Shown here: piece after piece, positions 41,056 through 51,629 of the stretch
Position numbering within the stretch: the stretch's first letter is position 1
Layout: the number at the start of each line of letters is the position of its first letter
Source of the DNA: Chlorobium sp.
Lineage (GTDB): Bacteria > Bacteroidota > Chlorobiia > Chlorobiales > Chlorobiaceae
Direction: 5' to 3'
Length of the DNA stretch: 64,000 nucleotides
Assembly (NCBI GenBank): GCA_005843825.1
Contig: SZXX01000015.1
Span: forward strand, 1 to 64,000
Program-made: the position numbers and the translations under genes
The notes under the pieces: model-generated
Told to the model about the DNA's origin: nothing
Databases searched by the model: none
Seen by the model: the letters and a program-made list of their open reading frames with translations, nothing else

Positions 41056-43343
41056 TTGCCAAGGATCATACCGCTGAAGAGCGGAGGCGCCTGCAGGTCA
41101 ATGGTATCGTGCAGGGAGTTGGATTCCGGCCGTTTGTCTATCGGGTTGCCACCGAGTACGCTTTAAAAGGTTTTATCCGCAATACCTCGTCAGGCGTTCT
41201 GATTGAGGTTCAGGGCTCCTCTTCTCTCCTCGACAAATTCTGTCGGACACTCAAGCAAGATGCCCCTCCGCTGGCTAGAATAGAAGCAATCGAGGAGTGT
41301 GCTATAGACTGTATTTCCGAAGATGCTTTTATGATCGGTAGTTCAAGCTCCTGCGCTGAAGTCGAGACTCTTGTTCCTCCGGATATTGCGCTCTGCAGCG
41401 ACTGCCGTCGTGAGCTTTTGGATCCTCGAAACCGTCGGTTTCGTTATCCGTTTATAAACTGCACCAATTGCGGCCCTCGCTATACTATTGTCGAACGTCT
41501 GCCCTATGACCGGCCGTTTACCTCGATGCAAGGCTTCACAATGTGTCCTGAATGTGAACAGGAGTACCACGATCCTCTCGATCGTCGTTTTCACGCCCAG
41601 CCCAATGCATGCCCTGCGTGCGGCCCGGCTCTCTCTCTGCTCGACTCGTCAAAACCCTGCAGTGTAAAGGATCCCGCCGCTGAAGCAACAGTGCTGCTAA
41701 AACAGGGACGGATTGTTGCGTTGAAAGGAGTTGGTGGATTTCATCTTTCGGTTGATGCACGTAATGGCGAGGCGGTTCGCCGATTGAGAGAGCGAAAGGG
41801 TCGAGAAGCCAAACCCTTTGCCGTAATGATGCGCGATGAGGCTGTTGTCCGGCACTTCTGTGAACTCAATGAGGGCGAATGTGCAGCACTGAACTCTCCG
41901 GAAGCCCCTATTGTTCTCCTGAAAAAGAAAATCCTAGAAGGGCTTGCTCCATCAGTTGCGCCACTCCATGACAGGCTGGGAGTTATGCTTCCCTATTCAC
42001 CATTGCATGTTCTGCTTTTCGATGACGAAATTGATGTTCTTGTTATGACCAGCGCAAATTTCAGCGAGGAGCCTATTGTCAATGAAAATGATGAAGCGCT
42101 CTTGCGTCTCCATGGCATTGCTGACGCTTTTCTCATGCATAACAGGCCAATCCATCTGAAATGCGACGATTCTGTAACCATCCATCTCTCCGGATCGCTT
42201 CGCCATATAAGGCGCAGCAGGGGGTATGTGCCCGCGCCGGTTTACCTCCGCGAGGATGGGCCGGTTGTTCTTGGAACAGGAGGTGAGCTTAAAAATACGG
42301 TTGCTCTTTTGAAAGGGACTCACGCCTTGATAAGCCAGCATATCGGGGATATGAAAAACTACGAGGCATACCTGCATTTTCAGCATGTTGCAGACCATCT
42401 TCAGCATCTTTTTCAGGCCACACCTGAACTTCTGGTTCACGACCTTCACCCTGGATACATGACAACAGGGTGGGCACTGAAGCAGGACATTCCATTGCTT
42501 GGTGTCCAGCATCATCATGCCCATCTTGCTTCATGCCTTGCTGAAAACAAGGTGGCAGGGCCTGCAATAGGTCTTATACTTGATGGTACTGGTTATGGAA
42601 TAGACGGGATGATATGGGGCGGAGAGGTTCTGATTGGCGATGCTGATGGAGTGCATCGGTTTGCCTCGTTTGAGCCCATGCCGCTGCCGGGTGGTGATGC
42701 AGCAGTCGAGCAGCCTTGGCGAGCCGCCCTTGGTTACCTCTCCCGAAGTTTTTCCACCATACCTGATCTGCCGTTTATGAAAGGAAGGTCGATTGAACCT
42801 GTTCTTGAGCTGCTTCAAAAGAGGGTCAGTGTCTATGAAACATCAAGTTGCGGCAGACTTTTTGACGCTGTAGCCGCTCTTTGCGGATTGCAGGGAGAGA
42901 TAAGCTATGAGGGAGAGGCTGCTATACAATTGATGCTGGCAGCTGGAGGTACAATGGGTAGTGAGTCATTCCGTTACGCCCTTGAGGAGCACGACGGGCG
43001 ATGGATCATGAAAGTGTCACCGGTTATTCAGGATGTTATTGCCGCAGTCATGAAAGGGGTTTCGGTTGTTGACATCAGCCGGCGTTTTCATCGCACTCTG
43101 GTCAACTGTTTTTCTGATATTATTAGAAAGGCTTCCGAAGCAACAGGTATCAATACGGTTGCTTTGAGTGGGGGTGTTTTTCAGAATGCACTCCTCTTTG
43201 AGACTCTTGTATGTAATCTGGAAAAAGCAGGTTACAGGGTGCTTACCCATGCCCTTGTACCATCAAACGATGGAGGCATCTCTCTCGGGCAGGCAGTCAT
43301 CGGTCGCAGCTATCTTGCCGGTCGATACCGGGGTATTCATTAA
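41025..43343 (+). CDS. hypF: Carbamoyltransferase HypF
   Basis: A 772-residue multidomain protein. The acylphosphatase domain is VNGIVQGVGFRPFVYRVATE (about 22-110). Zinc-finger pairs are CSDCRRE, CTNCGPR, CPECEQE and CPACGPA (about 125-205). A YrdC-like domain follows (GRIVALKGVGGFHLSVDA). The Kae1-like domain has VQHHHAHLASCLAE and LILDGTGYG. It makes the thiocarbamate on HypE that becomes the CN ligands of the NiFe site. The start is a GTG at 41025, overlapping hypB by 31 bases; no later start leaves the acylphosphatase domain whole. Confidence 0.95.
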   Translation: MDCKQTETALIAKDHTAEERRRLQVNGIVQGVGFRPFVYRVATEYALKGFIRNTSSGVLIEVQGSSSLLDKFCRTLKQDAPPLARIEAIEECAIDCISEDAFMIGSSSSCAEVETLVPPDIALCSDCRRELLDPRNRRFRYPFINCTNCGPRYTIVERLPYDRPFTSMQGFTMCPECEQEYHDPLDRRFHAQPNACPACGPALSLLDSSKPCSVKDPAAEATVLLKQGRIVALKGVGGFHLSVDARNGEAVRRLRERKGREAKPFAVMMRDEAVVRHFCELNEGECAALNSPEAPIVLLKKKILEGLAPSVAPLHDRLGVMLPYSPLHVLLFDDEIDVLVMTSANFSEEPIVNENDEALLRLHGIADAFLMHNRPIHLKCDDSVTIHLSGSLRHIRRSRGYVPAPVYLREDGPVVLGTGGELKNTVALLKGTHALISQHIGDMKNYEAYLHFQHVADHLQHLFQATPELLVHDLHPGYMTTGWALKQDIPLLGVQHHHAHLASCLAENKVAGPAIGLILDGTGYGIDGMIWGGEVLIGDADGVHRFASFEPMPLPGGDAAVEQPWRAALGYLSRSFSTIPDLPFMKGRSIEPVLELLQKRVSVYETSSCGRLFDAVAALCGLQGEISYEGEAAIQLMLAAGGTMGSESFRYALEEHDGRWIMKVSPVIQDVIAAVMKGVSVVDISRRFHRTLVNCFSDIIRKASEATGINTVALSGGVFQNALLFETLVCNLEKAGYRVLTHALVPSNDGGISLGQAVIGRSYLAGRYRGIH

Positions 43344-43442
43344 ACGATCAAATTTCTGTTGTCCCTGTTCAAACCAAAAACTTACTGACCGGGCAACTTA
43401 TTTTTTTTATTATTCTCCTAAATCAATAAAACATACTCCTCA

Positions 43443-43715
43443 ATGTGCCTTGCCATACCCGGAAAACTTCTTGAAATAGTTGATGAAAACGGTCTAAAAA
43501 TGGGGACTGTTGATGTGAACGGGTCAAAAACAAGGGCGTGCCTTGAATATGTGCCCGACATTCAGGTAGGGCAGTATACCATTATCCATGCAGGGTTTGC
43601 CCTGAAAATTATTGACGAAGAGGAGGCCGCCGAAAGCCTCAAGCTATGGGAAGAGCTTTTCGAGAGTGGAGCGTTTCTGCCCGATGAGGAGCCACCTTCA
43701 CCTGAATCTCTGTGA
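43443..43715 (+). CDS. hypC: Hydrogenase assembly chaperone HypC
   Basis: A 90-residue HypC/HupF chaperone beginning [20 protein letters not shown]. Cys2 of the MCLAIPG motif binds the Fe(CN)2CO unit with HypD. The usual core [14 protein letters not shown] follows, and the acidic C-terminal tail is about 10 residues longer than in typical members. It is 99 bases after hypF and overlaps the GTG alternative start of hypD. Confidence 0.95.
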   Translation: MCLAIPGKLLEIVDENGLKMGTVDVNGSKTRACLEYVPDIQVGQYTIIHAGFALKIIDEEEAAESLKLWEELFESGAFLPDEEPPSPESL

Positions 43716-43726
43716 GGCCCGCTCCA

Positions 43727-44824
43727 ATGAAATATATTGACGAATATCGTGATCCGCAGCTGGCCCGGAACCTCCTTGACCAAATCCGGAAAATAACTAC
43801 CCGCCACTGGACGATTATGGAAATCTGTGGCGGTCAGACCCACTCCATTCTTCGTAACGGTATAGATCAACTGCTTCCTGATTCCATAGAGCTGGTGCAC
43901 GGACCTGGTTGCCCGGTCTGTGTCACACCGCTTGAATCGATTGAGCGAGCGCTGGTAATTGCATCACGAAAAGAGGTGATTTTTACCAGTTTCGGTGATA
44001 TGCTGCGTGTTCCCGGCAGCTCTAAGGATCTCTTTATGGTGCGCAGTGAAGGCGGAGATGTGCGCATTGTCTTTTCGCCGCTCGATGCCTTGCAGATAGC
44101 CCGCGACAATCCCCACAAAGAGGTTGTGTTTTTCGCTGTAGGGTTTGAGACTACTGCGCCTGCCAATGCCATGGCCGTCTATCAGGCGGCACGCGAAGGT
44201 ATCCGGAATTTCAGTGTCATTGTGAGCCAGGTCATGGTTCCACCGGCAATGCGGGCTATTCTCTCATCGCCCGATAACCGCGTTCAGGGATTTCTTGCCG
44301 CTGGGCATGTTTGTGCCATCATGGGTTATGCGGAATATGAGCCGGTTGCAATTGATTTCCATGTTCCGATTGTGCCCACAGGGTTTGAGCCGGTCGATCT
44401 GCTTGCCGGTATTCTGAAAACGGTTGAGCTGCTTGAAGAGGGCAGGGCAGAGGTTGTGAACCGCTACGGGCGTGTTGTAAGCCGTGAAGGAAACCTTGTT
44501 GCACAGGAGACGATCTGTAAGGTTTTTGAGGTAACCGACCGCCAGTGGCGCGGGATCGGTCTTATTCCCGGCAGTGGCCTCGGTCTCAGGGCAGAATTTT
44601 CGCAGTACGATGCCGAAAAAAAGTTCGATGTCACTCATATATGCACTGGAGAGTCACCACTCTGCAAGAGCGGAAGTGTGCTTCAGGGTATACTGAAACC
44701 GGACGGCTGTCCTGCATTTGCCAGAGAGTGTACTCCAGAGCACCCGCTTGGAGCGACAATGGTATCCTCCGAAGGCGCCTGTGCTGCCTATTATAACTAT
44801 CACCGTAATGTTTATTCCCTATGA
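43727..44824 (+). CDS. hypD: Hydrogenase maturation iron-sulfur protein HypD
   Basis: A 365-residue protein from the ATG at 43727 ([20 protein letters not shown], the usual HypD start); the track's GTG at 43712 adds five residues. Key motifs are [45 protein letters not shown] and [16 protein letters not shown], with the C-terminal Cys set for the 4Fe-4S cluster. HypD with HypC assembles the Fe(CN)2CO group. It overlaps hypE by 4 bases. Confidence 0.95.
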   Translation: MKYIDEYRDPQLARNLLDQIRKITTRHWTIMEICGGQTHSILRNGIDQLLPDSIELVHGPGCPVCVTPLESIERALVIASRKEVIFTSFGDMLRVPGSSKDLFMVRSEGGDVRIVFSPLDALQIARDNPHKEVVFFAVGFETTAPANAMAVYQAAREGIRNFSVIVSQVMVPPAMRAILSSPDNRVQGFLAAGHVCAIMGYAEYEPVAIDFHVPIVPTGFEPVDLLAGILKTVELLEEGRAEVVNRYGRVVSREGNLVAQETICKVFEVTDRQWRGIGLIPGSGLGLRAEFSQYDAEKKFDVTHICTGESPLCKSGSVLQGILKPDGCPAFARECTPEHPLGATMVSSEGACAAYYNYHRNVYSL

Positions 44825-45864
44825 CGATTGCCCCGGTCTGTCCCGCCCCGATTTTGCAGCATGAAACTGTTCAGATGGCGCATGGTGCCGGAGGCAGGTT
44901 ATCGCAGACACTCATGCAGCGGGTATTTATGCCGCATCTGCACAACGCCTTTCTCGATCTTCTTGACGATCAGGCAAAGCTTGACCTGCCCGGAGGTCGA
45001 ACAGCCTTCACTACAGACACCTATGTGGTGAGTCCGGTCTTTTTTCCGGGAGGCAATATCGGAGAGCTTGCCGTAAACGGAACCGTCAACGATCTCGCGG
45101 TCGGTGGAGCAAAACCGATGTATTTGAGTGCCGGCTTTGTGCTTGAAGAAGGGTTCTCTTTAGTCGAGCTTGAAACCATTGTCAGGAGTATGGCTGAGGC
45201 TGCCCGCAAGGCAGGGGTCATGATTGTGACTGGTGATACCAAAGTGGTCGGAAAAGGGCAGTGTGACAAAATTTTTATCAATACCTCTGGTGTCGGCACT
45301 GTAAGGGAGGGTACCGCTCTTTCCTGTCGTAACCTGAAGCAGGGTGACAGTATTATCCTTTCAGGCACGGTGGGAGATCATGGCATGGCTATCATGACGT
45401 CGCGCGAAGGACTCTCCTTCCAGTCAACCATAGCAAGTGACTGTGCCGCATTGAACGCCATGATTTCGGCAGTGCTCGATCTAGTCCCCGCTGTTCATGC
45501 CATGCGTGATCCTACAAGGGGTGGGGTGGCTGCTACCTTGAATGAACTGGCTGCTTCTTCTTCCGTTGGTATTGAAATCGATGAAACAACTATTCCTGTA
45601 AAGCCGGATGTCCGGGGGGCCTGCGAACTGCTTGGTATTGATCCCCTTCATGTAGCAAACGAAGGCAAGCTGGTGCTTGCTGTTGCGCCTGAAGATGCTG
45701 GTACGGTCGTGGATGTGCTTCGCTCTTTTGACCCCGGCAGGGATGCCGTTATTATTGGATCGGTTGTCAACGATCATCCCGGTATGGTTGTGATGCGTAC
45801 AGCATTCGGCAGCCGCCGTATTATTGATCTGCCTCTTGGCGAACAGCTGCCGAGGATCTGCTGA
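44821..45864 (+). CDS. hypE: Hydrogenase maturation protein HypE
   Basis: A 347-residue AIR-synthase-like ATPase. Motifs are [68 protein letters not shown] and the C-terminal PRIC, whose last Cys carries the carbamoyl that is dehydrated to cyanide. Start overlaps hypD as ATGA. It ends the hyp operon and converges with lpd only 5 bases away. No hydrogenase structural gene is in the window. Confidence 0.96.
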   Translation: MTIAPVCPAPILQHETVQMAHGAGGRLSQTLMQRVFMPHLHNAFLDLLDDQAKLDLPGGRTAFTTDTYVVSPVFFPGGNIGELAVNGTVNDLAVGGAKPMYLSAGFVLEEGFSLVELETIVRSMAEAARKAGVMIVTGDTKVVGKGQCDKIFINTSGVGTVREGTALSCRNLKQGDSIILSGTVGDHGMAIMTSREGLSFQSTIASDCAALNAMISAVLDLVPAVHAMRDPTRGGVAATLNELAASSSVGIEIDETTIPVKPDVRGACELLGIDPLHVANEGKLVLAVAPEDAGTVVDVLRSFDPGRDAVIIGSVVNDHPGMVVMRTAFGSRRIIDLPLGEQLPRIC

Positions 45865-45869
45865 TTGTT

Positions 45870-47306
45870 CTACATGTTCAGGGCGCGCTTTTCAATTGCT
45901 AACGCTGCTTCCCGTACCACTTCGGAAAGGCTCGGGTGCGGGTGGCAGGTACGGGCAATGTCTTCGGATGAAGCCCTGAACTCCATGGCGAGCGCTGCTT
46001 CAGCAATGAGGTCGGAGGCACTTGCCCCGATGATGTGGACACCGAGTATCTCATCCGTTTTCGCATCGGCAAGCATTTTAACAAACCCTTCAGCATCTCC
46101 GAGGCCAAGTGCCCGGCCGTTGGCTGCAAAGGGGAACTGCCCGGTTTTATAGTCCTTCCCTTCGGCGCGAAGCTGCTGCTCGGTTTTACCAACCCAGGCA
46201 ATTTCAGGCGTGGTGTAGATAACCCAGGGCATGCTGTTATAGTCGAGGTGGGGTTTCTGTCCGGCAATCAGCTCGGCAACCATAACTCCCTCATCTTCAG
46301 CTTTGTGGGCAAGCATTGGTCCTCGGACGACATCACCGATAGCATACACGCCGGGAGCTGCCGTTGCGCAATGGTCGTTGACGGGAATAAATCCGCGTTC
46401 ATCGATCTGCAGACCGATTGTTTCAAGGTTGAGGTTTTCTGCGTTTGGAGTGCGCCCTACCGATACAATAAGCTTGTCACATTCGAGGGTATGTTCGGAT
46501 CCCTGGTCGTCAGTATAGTCTATGCTGATTCCGTTTGCGGTTTGTTTTGCCTGACCGATCCTTACTCCGAGCTTGATATGCAGACCCTGTTTTAAGAAGA
46601 GCTTTGAAGCCTCCCTCGAAACGCTTTCATCAGCGGCACCGAGGAAGGAGGGCATAACTTCAAGTACGGTTACTTCTGCTCCCAGTCTGCGCCATACTGA
46701 TCCTACTTCAAGTCCGATGACGCCGGCACCGATAACACCGAGTTTTTTTGGAGCTTCACTGAATTTGAGTGCGCCTTCGTTGTCGCAGATGGTGACGTTG
46801 TCAACCTTCACGTTAGGGATATGGCGGGCTTTTGAGCCGGTGGCAATAATGACTTTCTGGGCAAGCACCTCTTCATTTCCCTCTTTGCCGGTGATTGTGA
46901 TGCGGTATCCGGCATCAGTTTTTCCTGCAAATGAGCCTCGACCTTTGAGGAGAGTGATTTTATTTTTGCGGAAGAGAAACTGAATGCCTGAAGTCATTTT
47001 GGTGACAATAGCCTCTTTGCGTTTCTGCATTTGTGCAACATCCATGCTGACTCCGCTGACGGTGATGCCATGGTCCAGGAGGTGATGCGACACCTTTTCG
47101 TATACCTCAGATGATGCAACAAGCGCCTTGAGGGGAATACATCCTGCGTTGAGGCAGGTGCCGCCGAGGCGTGGTTCCCCTGTGGGGTCATCATAAACGC
47201 TGAACTCGCAGCAGGCTACCGAAAAACCAAGTTGTGCGGCCCGGATTGCGGCGATGTATCCGCCCGGCCCGGCTCCGATAACAAGAACGTCAAATTGTTT
47301 ATTCAT
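45870..47306 (-). CDS. lpd: Dihydrolipoamide dehydrogenase (E3)
   Basis: A 478-residue flavoprotein disulfide reductase. The FAD site is DVLVIGAGPGGYIAAIRAAQ; the redox-active disulfide is GGTCLNAGCIPLKAL (Cys51, Cys56); the NAD site is LGVIGAGVIGLEVGSVW; the second FAD motif is GVYAIGDVVRGPMLAHKAED; and the catalytic His-Glu is CHPHPSLSEVVREA. The residue after CIP is Leu where most members have Ser. It reoxidises lipoamide of SucB. Gene order sucA-sucB-lpd, 24 bases after sucB, supports a dedicated E3 of the 2-oxoglutarate dehydrogenase complex. Confidence 0.94.
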   Translation of the reverse strand: MNKQFDVLVIGAGPGGYIAAIRAAQLGFSVACCEFSVYDDPTGEPRLGGTCLNAGCIPLKALVASSEVYEKVSHHLLDHGITVSGVSMDVAQMQKRKEAIVTKMTSGIQFLFRKNKITLLKGRGSFAGKTDAGYRITITGKEGNEEVLAQKVIIATGSKARHIPNVKVDNVTICDNEGALKFSEAPKKLGVIGAGVIGLEVGSVWRRLGAEVTVLEVMPSFLGAADESVSREASKLFLKQGLHIKLGVRIGQAKQTANGISIDYTDDQGSEHTLECDKLIVSVGRTPNAENLNLETIGLQIDERGFIPVNDHCATAAPGVYAIGDVVRGPMLAHKAEDEGVMVAELIAGQKPHLDYNSMPWVIYTTPEIAWVGKTEQQLRAEGKDYKTGQFPFAANGRALGLGDAEGFVKMLADAKTDEILGVHIIGASASDLIAEAALAMEFRASSEDIARTCHPHPSLSEVVREAALAIEKRALNM

Positions 47307-47330
47307 AATGTGGTTTTCTCATGTTATCTC

Positions 47331-48557
47331 TTAGAGATCAAGTAAGAGGCGCGCCGGATCTTCCAGTGCATCCTTGATGGCTACCAGGCCAAGCACAGCT
47401 TCGCGCCCGTCGATAATACGATGGTCGTACGACATGGCCAGATAGTTCATCGGTCTGATGACAATCTGCCCGTTTTCTACAACAGCCCTGTCCGTTGTGG
47501 CGTGGATTCCGAGAATGGCCGATTGGGGAGGGTTGATAATCGGCGTTGAAAGCATGGAGCCGAATACACCGCCGTTGGAGATGGAGAACGTGCCGCCGGT
47601 CAGCTCTTCAAGCGAGAGGTTGCCCAATTTAGCCTTGGTGGAGAAATCGGCAATTTTGCGCTCGATTTCGGCAATGCTCATCTGGTCAGCATTTCGCAGT
47701 ATGGGGACAACAAGACCTCTCGGAGAACTGACGGCAATACCGATATCGAAATAACCGTGGTAAATGATGTCCTTACCTTCGACGGAGGCGTTCAGGACAG
47801 GGTATTTGCGCAGTGCGTGAACAGCCGCCTTGACAAAGAAGGATACAACCCCGAGTTTGACACCGTGTTCTTTTTCGAACGTTGCTTTGTACCGGCTGCG
47901 CAAGTCGATGACTGCCTGCATGTTAACCTCATTGAAGGTCGTGAGAATGGCGTTGGTGGCCTGGGATTGCAGCAGTCGTTCGGCAATGCGTGCCCGGAGG
48001 CGTGTCATGGGAACGCGCTGTTCCGGACGTTCTGTGATGAGTGGACTCTCAAGGTGAGCCTCTACCGGTTTGAGTTTGGGTTGTGGAGGAGTGACTGGCG
48101 AAGCCGGTTCAGCTCCGCTTGCCACAGCAGCAAGAACGTCGCCTTTTGTAATTCTGCCCTCCCTGCCGGTTCCCTCAACCTGTGAAGCTGTCAATCCTGT
48201 TTCGGCCATAAGCTTTGCTGCTGCCGGCATCACGATTCCCGTAATTGCTGATTGCTGACTGCTGACTTCCAACTGCCCACTGCTGACTGCCGACTGCTCA
48301 CTGCCAACTGACTTCCCTTCCGTGTCGATGCGTGCAAGAATCTGATTGGCCACTACCGTTCCACCGTCGCCGACAAGGATTTCAAACAGGATCCCGGATG
48401 AAGGGGATGGGACATCGAAGACCACCTTGTCGGTTTCGATTTCAAAGAGGATTTCATCTTCAGCAACAGCATCGCCTGGTTTCTTTTTCCAGTTGAGCAG
48501 CGTTGCCTCTGCAACGGATTCCGATAACTGGGATATGGTGACATCTATGATTGCCAT
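47331..48557 (-). CDS. sucB: Dihydrolipoamide succinyltransferase (E2 of 2-oxoglutarate dehydrogenase)
   Basis: The real start is the ATG at 48557 ([20 protein letters not shown]), 10 bases after the sucA stop; the track's 48686 start only re-reads sucA. This gives 408 residues. A lipoyl domain ([12 protein letters not shown], Lys lipoylated) is followed by a linker at residues 82-105 encoded by a heptanucleotide repeat. The peripheral subunit-binding domain is [20 protein letters not shown]. The catalytic domain ends with [12 protein letters not shown] holding the His and Asp. E2 transfers the succinyl group to CoA. The ESVAEATL start and the neighbour sucA favour SucB over pyruvate-type E2. 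Confidence 0.92.
   Translation of the reverse strand: MAIIDVTISQLSESVAEATLLNWKKKPGDAVAEDEILFEIETDKVVFDVPSPSSGILFEILVGDGGTVVANQILARIDTEGKSVGSEQSAVSSGQLEVSSQQSAITGIVMPAAAKLMAETGLTASQVEGTGREGRITKGDVLAAVASGAEPASPVTPPQPKLKPVEAHLESPLITERPEQRVPMTRLRARIAERLLQSQATNAILTTFNEVNMQAVIDLRSRYKATFEKEHGVKLGVVSFFVKAAVHALRKYPVLNASVEGKDIIYHGYFDIGIAVSSPRGLVVPILRNADQMSIAEIERKIADFSTKAKLGNLSLEELTGGTFSISNGGVFGSMLSTPIINPPQSAILGIHATTDRAVVENGQIVIRPMNYLAMSYDHRIIDGREAVLGLVAIKDALEDPARLLLDL
48244..48313. repeat. Heptanucleotide tandem repeat inside sucB (ten degenerate units)
   Basis: On the plus strand ten 7-base units run without gap: ATTGCTG, ATTGCTG, ACTGCTG, ACTTCCA, ACTGCCC, ACTGCTG, ACTGCCG, ACTGCTC, ACTGCCA, ACTGACT (consensus ACTGCYN). 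On the coding strand this is (CAGTNNG)n and gives peptide heptads [21 protein letters not shown]. It encodes the flexible linker between lipoyl and binding domains of SucB and keeps the frame. Confidence 0.9.
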
Positions 48558-48567
48558 TCGTCGGATA

Positions 48568-51399
48568 TTATTTGTTGAAAAAAACACTGAATTCACCGAA
48601 AGCCTGATCCAGCAGCGCTTTCTGCTGCAGGGCATGAGTTGCCGCGTACCCGCATGCGGTAGATGCCGAGGCAAGACGACCTGCATAGCCGAACTGCTGG
48701 CCGGGTGTCATGGCTTTCATGATATAGTGCTGGAGAAAACGCCAGTACCCCTGATTTTTAGGTTCATCCTGACACCAGACTATCTCTTTGAGTGCAGGAT
48801 AGTGCCGGAGTTGGGCAGTGAACTCTTCAGCCGGGAACGGGTAGAGCTGTTCAATGCGGATGATGGCAACATTTTCAGCTGTGTTTTCGCGCCGACGATT
48901 GATAAGATCGTAATAGACCTTGCCGGAGCATGCGATAAGCCGCTTGACTTTTTTTGCCTTGGCCGTTGTGTCGCCGATAATGTTCTGGAAATTTCCTGTA
49001 GAGAGATCGACAAGCGGTGAGACCGCCTCTTTGTTTCTCAGCAGCGATTTAGGCGTGAGAATGACCAGAGGCTTTCTAACCATAGAGGTTATCTGACGAC
49101 GGAGCAGGTGAAAAATCTGTGCAGGATTTGTCGGCTGACAAACCTGAATGTTGTTTTCTGCACAAAGCTGCAGAAAACGCTCCGGTCGGGCGGAGGAGTG
49201 TTCAGGACCCTGACCTTCATAACCGTGGGGCAGCATAAGCGTAAGCCCGGATGCAAGACCCCATTTCACCTCTCCTGAGGTGATGAACTGATCGATTAGT
49301 ACCTGTGCTCCGTTGGCAAAGTCGCCGAACTGGGCTTCCCAGATGACGAGGGTATCAGGCGCGGAGATGGAGTAGCCGTATTCGAAGCCAAGCACAGCCT
49401 CTTCTGAAAGCACGGAATCGATAACGGTAAATGGTGCCTGATTATCGGTGACGTTCTGAAGCGGGATATAGCTCCCTGAATCCCATTTTTCACGATTCTG
49501 GTCGTGCAGTACCGCGTGACGGTGGGAAAAGGTTGCCCTGCCGCTGTCCTGACCGGTAATACGAATCGGGTATCCGCCTGTAACCAGCGACCCGAAGGCG
49601 AGGTGTTCACCCATACCCCAGTCGAGGGGCTGCTCTGCGCGACCCATTCTGGCCCGGTCATTGATAACTTTTTCTACAAGCGGGTGAAGTTTGAACTGAT
49701 CGGGTACTTTTGTAATCCGTTCTGCAATCCGCTTTAACTCGGCAAGCGGAACGCCGGTTTCTGATATCTCGTTACGGCCGGAAGCCGGTTCAGAGGTAAA
49801 GATGGTTTTATTGACCAGTATCGGATTGGCGCTGTATTTGCCTTCGTCAAGATCTTTGCGGAACTGTTTGCTGAGAGTGTCGGCGTAGGTATCACCGATG
49901 ACGCCCTGAGACTGGAGTCTTTCGGAGTATAGTTTACGGGTGCCGGGGTGCCGGTCGATCTTCTTGTACATCAGAGGCTGGGTCATGGCAGGTGTATCCT
50001 GCTCATTATGGCCAAGTTTCCGGAAACAGATGATATCGATCACGACATCGCGTTTGAATGCCTGACGGTAATCAAGTGCCATCTGTGTTGCCAGCACAAC
50101 CGCATCTGGGTCATCACCATTGACGTGCAGTACAGGAGCCTCAATCATTTTGACAACATCGGTGCAGTAGGTTGTTGAGCGGCTGTCGCGGGGATCGGAT
50201 GTAGTAAATCCGATCTGGTTGTTGATGACGATGTGAACCGTGCCTCCGGTGCCGTAACCACGGGTGAGCGCGAGGTTCAGGGTCTCCATGATGACCCCCT
50301 GTCCGGCAAACGCTGCATCACCATGAACGAGTATGGGCAGCACCTGCGAGCCATCCCTGTCGCCCCTGCGAACCTGACGTGCTTTAACGGCACCCTCAAC
50401 CACCGGATTTACAATTTCAAGGTGCGACGGGTTGAACGCGAGTGAGAGATTGATCGGACCGCCAGGAGTCGCAATATCACTGGTAAATCCCTGATGGTAC
50501 TTCACGTCTCCCGAAGGAAGCTCATCGTCATGTTTCCCTTCAAATTCAGCAAAGAGGTCGAGCGGATTTTTGCCCATGATATTAACGAGCACATTGAGTC
50601 GTCCGCGGTGCGCCATGCCGATGACAATCTCCTGAACGCCTGCTTTGCCTGCACGTTGAATCAGCTCATCCATTGAGGCAATAAAGCTCTCTCCACCTTC
50701 AAGAGAAAAACGTTTCTGACCGATAAAGCGGGTATGCAGATAGCGTTCAAAGCCTTCGGCAGCGGTTAGGCGTTCGAGAATATGCTTTTTCTTGTCAGCA
50801 GAAAAATCCGGTTTTGAACGGATGGTTTCAAGCTTTGCCTGCCACCAGCGCTTTTCTGTCTGGTCCGTGATGTACATGAATTCTATACCGAGGGTGCCGC
50901 AGTAGGTTTCGCGAAGGTTCTGCAGCAGCTCGCGAAGCGCCATGGTCTCCCGTCCGAAATAGGTATTGCTTGTATTGAAGACAATATCCATGTCGGTGTC
51001 GGAGAATCCATAAAAAGAGGGCTCGAGATCGGGCAGAGCAGGACGTTCCTGACGTTTCAGAGGATCGAGATCAGCCCAGCGGGAACCGATGTTACGGTAT
51101 GCGGCTATCAGCTTTTGAACCGATACCCGTTTACGTCCGAGTTCAGCATCGGGGCTCGCTACTACCCGGCAGATCGGGCCCATGCGTGCTCTTTCGGCAA
51201 ACGAAGCCTGAACAGGTGAATGTGCGATATCACGGCTGTCGGTGCCGTTTGATCCCGGAACGTTTTGCATGGCGTCAAAGTACGCCCGCCATTGTTCAGG
51301 GACGGAACCTGGATTGCTGAGATAGTCTTCGTAAAGATCTTCAATGTACGGGGCATTGCCTCCGAAAAGATAGGAACTGCTGCTATACTGCTGCATCAT
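48568..51399 (-). CDS. sucA: 2-oxoglutarate dehydrogenase E1 component
   Basis: A 943-residue thiamine-diphosphate enzyme. The N-terminus [20 protein letters not shown] is the OGDH-specific E2-binding segment. Motifs include [40 protein letters not shown], the ThDP/Mg site [19 protein letters not shown] to [10 protein letters not shown], and in the C-terminal half [11 protein letters not shown] and [21 protein letters not shown]. It decarboxylates 2-oxoglutarate. Length fits the family (about 930). It heads the operon sucA-sucB-lpd. The enzyme closes an oxidative TCA cycle, notable if the host is a reductive-TCA autotroph. Confidence 0.96.
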   Translation of the reverse strand: MMQQYSSSSYLFGGNAPYIEDLYEDYLSNPGSVPEQWRAYFDAMQNVPGSNGTDSRDIAHSPVQASFAERARMGPICRVVASPDAELGRKRVSVQKLIAAYRNIGSRWADLDPLKRQERPALPDLEPSFYGFSDTDMDIVFNTSNTYFGRETMALRELLQNLRETYCGTLGIEFMYITDQTEKRWWQAKLETIRSKPDFSADKKKHILERLTAAEGFERYLHTRFIGQKRFSLEGGESFIASMDELIQRAGKAGVQEIVIGMAHRGRLNVLVNIMGKNPLDLFAEFEGKHDDELPSGDVKYHQGFTSDIATPGGPINLSLAFNPSHLEIVNPVVEGAVKARQVRRGDRDGSQVLPILVHGDAAFAGQGVIMETLNLALTRGYGTGGTVHIVINNQIGFTTSDPRDSRSTTYCTDVVKMIEAPVLHVNGDDPDAVVLATQMALDYRQAFKRDVVIDIICFRKLGHNEQDTPAMTQPLMYKKIDRHPGTRKLYSERLQSQGVIGDTYADTLSKQFRKDLDEGKYSANPILVNKTIFTSEPASGRNEISETGVPLAELKRIAERITKVPDQFKLHPLVEKVINDRARMGRAEQPLDWGMGEHLAFGSLVTGGYPIRITGQDSGRATFSHRHAVLHDQNREKWDSGSYIPLQNVTDNQAPFTVIDSVLSEEAVLGFEYGYSISAPDTLVIWEAQFGDFANGAQVLIDQFITSGEVKWGLASGLTLMLPHGYEGQGPEHSSARPERFLQLCAENNIQVCQPTNPAQIFHLLRRQITSMVRKPLVILTPKSLLRNKEAVSPLVDLSTGNFQNIIGDTTAKAKKVKRLIACSGKVYYDLINRRRENTAENVAIIRIEQLYPFPAEEFTAQLRHYPALKEIVWCQDEPKNQGYWRFLQHYIMKAMTPGQQFGYAGRLASASTACGYAATHALQQKALLDQAFGEFSVFFNK

Positions 51400-51629
51400 G
51401 GTATGACGTGCTTTTTTCGATAGGGTTTGCTGGACAGGATAAAAGACCGGGGAGCCTCATGCGCGGAATGCGGGAAGAGTTTAAGCAAAAAGGGATGACG
51501 GAGTGATCCATTCTCATGTAAGTGCTTTTCGCTAAGCCTGTGAATCAATCTGAAGTATAAGACATATCAGTGCTTATTTCGAAGAAATTTCGGAAAATAA
51601 AGACAAACCATCTGTCCTGAGGCTAAGGA

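Noticed and set aside
48558-48686. N-terminal extension of SucB in the ORF track
   Set aside because: It re-reads the end of sucA in another frame; the lipoyl domain starts at [10 protein letters not shown].
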